Part shown: positions 63,291 to 64,000 of the stretch, piece after piece | Layout: the number at the start of each line of letters is the position of its first letter | How positions within the stretch are numbered: the first letter of the stretch is position 1 | Position numbers and translations under genes: made by a program | Notes under the pieces: model-generated | Databases searched by the model: none | What the model saw: only the letters and a program-made list of their open reading frames with translations | Told to the model about the DNA's origin: nothing | NCBI GenBank assembly: GCA_005408345.1 | Contig: SEMN01000524.1 | Span: forward strand, 248,001 to 312,000 | Length of the DNA stretch: 64,000 nucleotides | Reading direction: 5' to 3' | DNA from: Macquaria australasica | Taxonomy: Eukaryota > Chordata > Actinopteri > Centrarchiformes > Percichthyidae

Positions 63291-64000
63291 AGCCTTGGAT
63301 GGAGTACTAAAAAAAGAAAAATTGGAAAAGAAGTAAACAGCCTTACACATGTACACTTCCAGAACATGGTCCAGTCCTACACTTTCTGGTTAAACTTCAT
63401 GCCACTGCTAAGCTCTCTGTGTCCCCCAACAACCTGACCTTCATCCAAAAGTAGATTCTTTTCTCTCAGCTCTTATGAGCTAAAGCGACCTTTCCGTCAG
63501 GGTAAGCTTGAAGCTACACCTCATCTTCCATCAGAGACTGAAAACTAATCTACTGAAGCAGGACCTTCACCCTGCTGAACCATATTACATCTCCCCTTTA
63601 CTTTCTCTAATTGCTCTCTCCTCAGAAGAACCAGTTCTCTGTCTTTCCTGAGCTGTATTTGTTTTCTCACACTTTTCTCTTATATAACCACTTTATAATC
63701 GCAGGGACATCATTAGGGAATTGTGACTGACATTTTTACTCCTGAGTGTGACTTACAGTATGCTCTGACTTCTACAAAGCCTACATGCATACCTAATTTC
63801 CATCCTAGTCACCCCTGAATATAAGTAGATTATAATGCATGTGCTGCACAGACTTAAATCTTCTTACACGTATAATGTAAAGCACAGAGGTGTTCATGCT
63901 GGAAATCTCCCATCATACATCTGTCCTACATGTGCTACATGATGAGCAATTTAATTTAAAACGTAATTCTCTTTTCAGCGGCAGAGGCAGCGTCTCTTAC
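63291..64000. other. No feature seen
   Basis: Last 700 bp: no recognised repeat or exon. Confidence 0.45.

Overview
This 64 kb window looks like non-coding DNA from a ray-finned fish, most likely a spiny-rayed (percomorph) teleost. Nothing resembles bacterial or viral gene organisation: there are no long intact ORFs, no operons and no ribosome-binding sites. What is present is typical of teleost chromosomes: very many (CA/GT)n, (CT/GA)n and (AT)n microsatellites, decayed LINEs of several clades (L2-like, RTE-like, L1/Tx1-like), tRNA-derived SINEs, a hAT miniature element with a clean target-site duplication, solo-LTR-like blocks, and several short dispersed repeats that I recall as common in perch-like fish. 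I found no host exon that I can support, so the window is probably intergenic or inside a very large intron. The species assignment is inference from repeat content.

Layout. 1-6.3 kb: an L2-like LINE scrap (1033-1428), a mixed GT/AC microsatellite cluster (2.4-3.05 kb), a transposon-like block with a possible tiny exon-intron-exon start (3.6-3.9 kb), an LTR-like block (4.0-4.5 kb) and a minus-strand L2-like fragment (5.44-6.2 kb). 6.3-16 kb: an L2-like 3' tail (7.74-7.98 kb), alternating pyrimidine/purine tracts, a dispersed teleost repeat (10.8-11.1 kb), a segment that looks like a conserved non-coding element (12.13-12.64 kb) and a dense microsatellite cluster (15.0-15.8 kb). 16-20.3 kb: RTE-like scrap, the best LINE of the window (minus strand, 16.47-18.0 kb, with a YADD box), an L1/Tx1-like reverse-transcriptase remnant (19.2-19.8 kb) and an LTR-like block. 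20.3-30 kb: a long pyrimidine tract, a duplicated repeat around an AT/GT array (23.75-24.12 kb), RTE-like then L2-like fragments (24.8-25.8 kb), a SINE (27.13-27.29 kb) and a LINE that has lost its reverse-transcriptase core (28.67-29.68 kb). 30-40 kb: a purine tract, a TIR-bearing DNA element, an LTR-like block, a hairpin-containing AT-rich repeat, a candidate regulatory element with a perfect PBX/MEIS decamer (36.5 kb), and a remnant of a Myb/SANT-like transposon gene (39.4 kb). 40-64 kb: microsatellites, a SINE (45.9 kb), an L2-like C-terminus (47 kb), a hAT MITE with an 8-bp duplication (48.03-48.53 kb), a candidate conserved region (49.8-50.58 kb) next to a tRNA-SINE with an L2-like tail (50.85-51.09 kb), an LTR-like block (54 kb), a purine/pyrimidine switch (56.6-56.9 kb), an orphan small ORF (58.9 kb), a degenerate tandem array (60.4-61.0 kb), a further candidate conserved block (61.4-61.6 kb) and an LTR-like block (63 kb).

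How the parts relate. The elements form one clear functional pairing: the SINE near 50.9 kb ends in the same 3' tail as the L2-like LINE at 16.5 kb, as expected if the LINE machinery mobilised the SINE. All LINE copies seen here are 5'-truncated, frameshifted or internally deleted, so none can be active. The candidate regulatory segments are the only stretches that may matter to the host. Their status rests on sequence texture (homeodomain-type AT cores, low repeat content) and could only be settled by cross-species alignment. I did not find a convincing new biological system.
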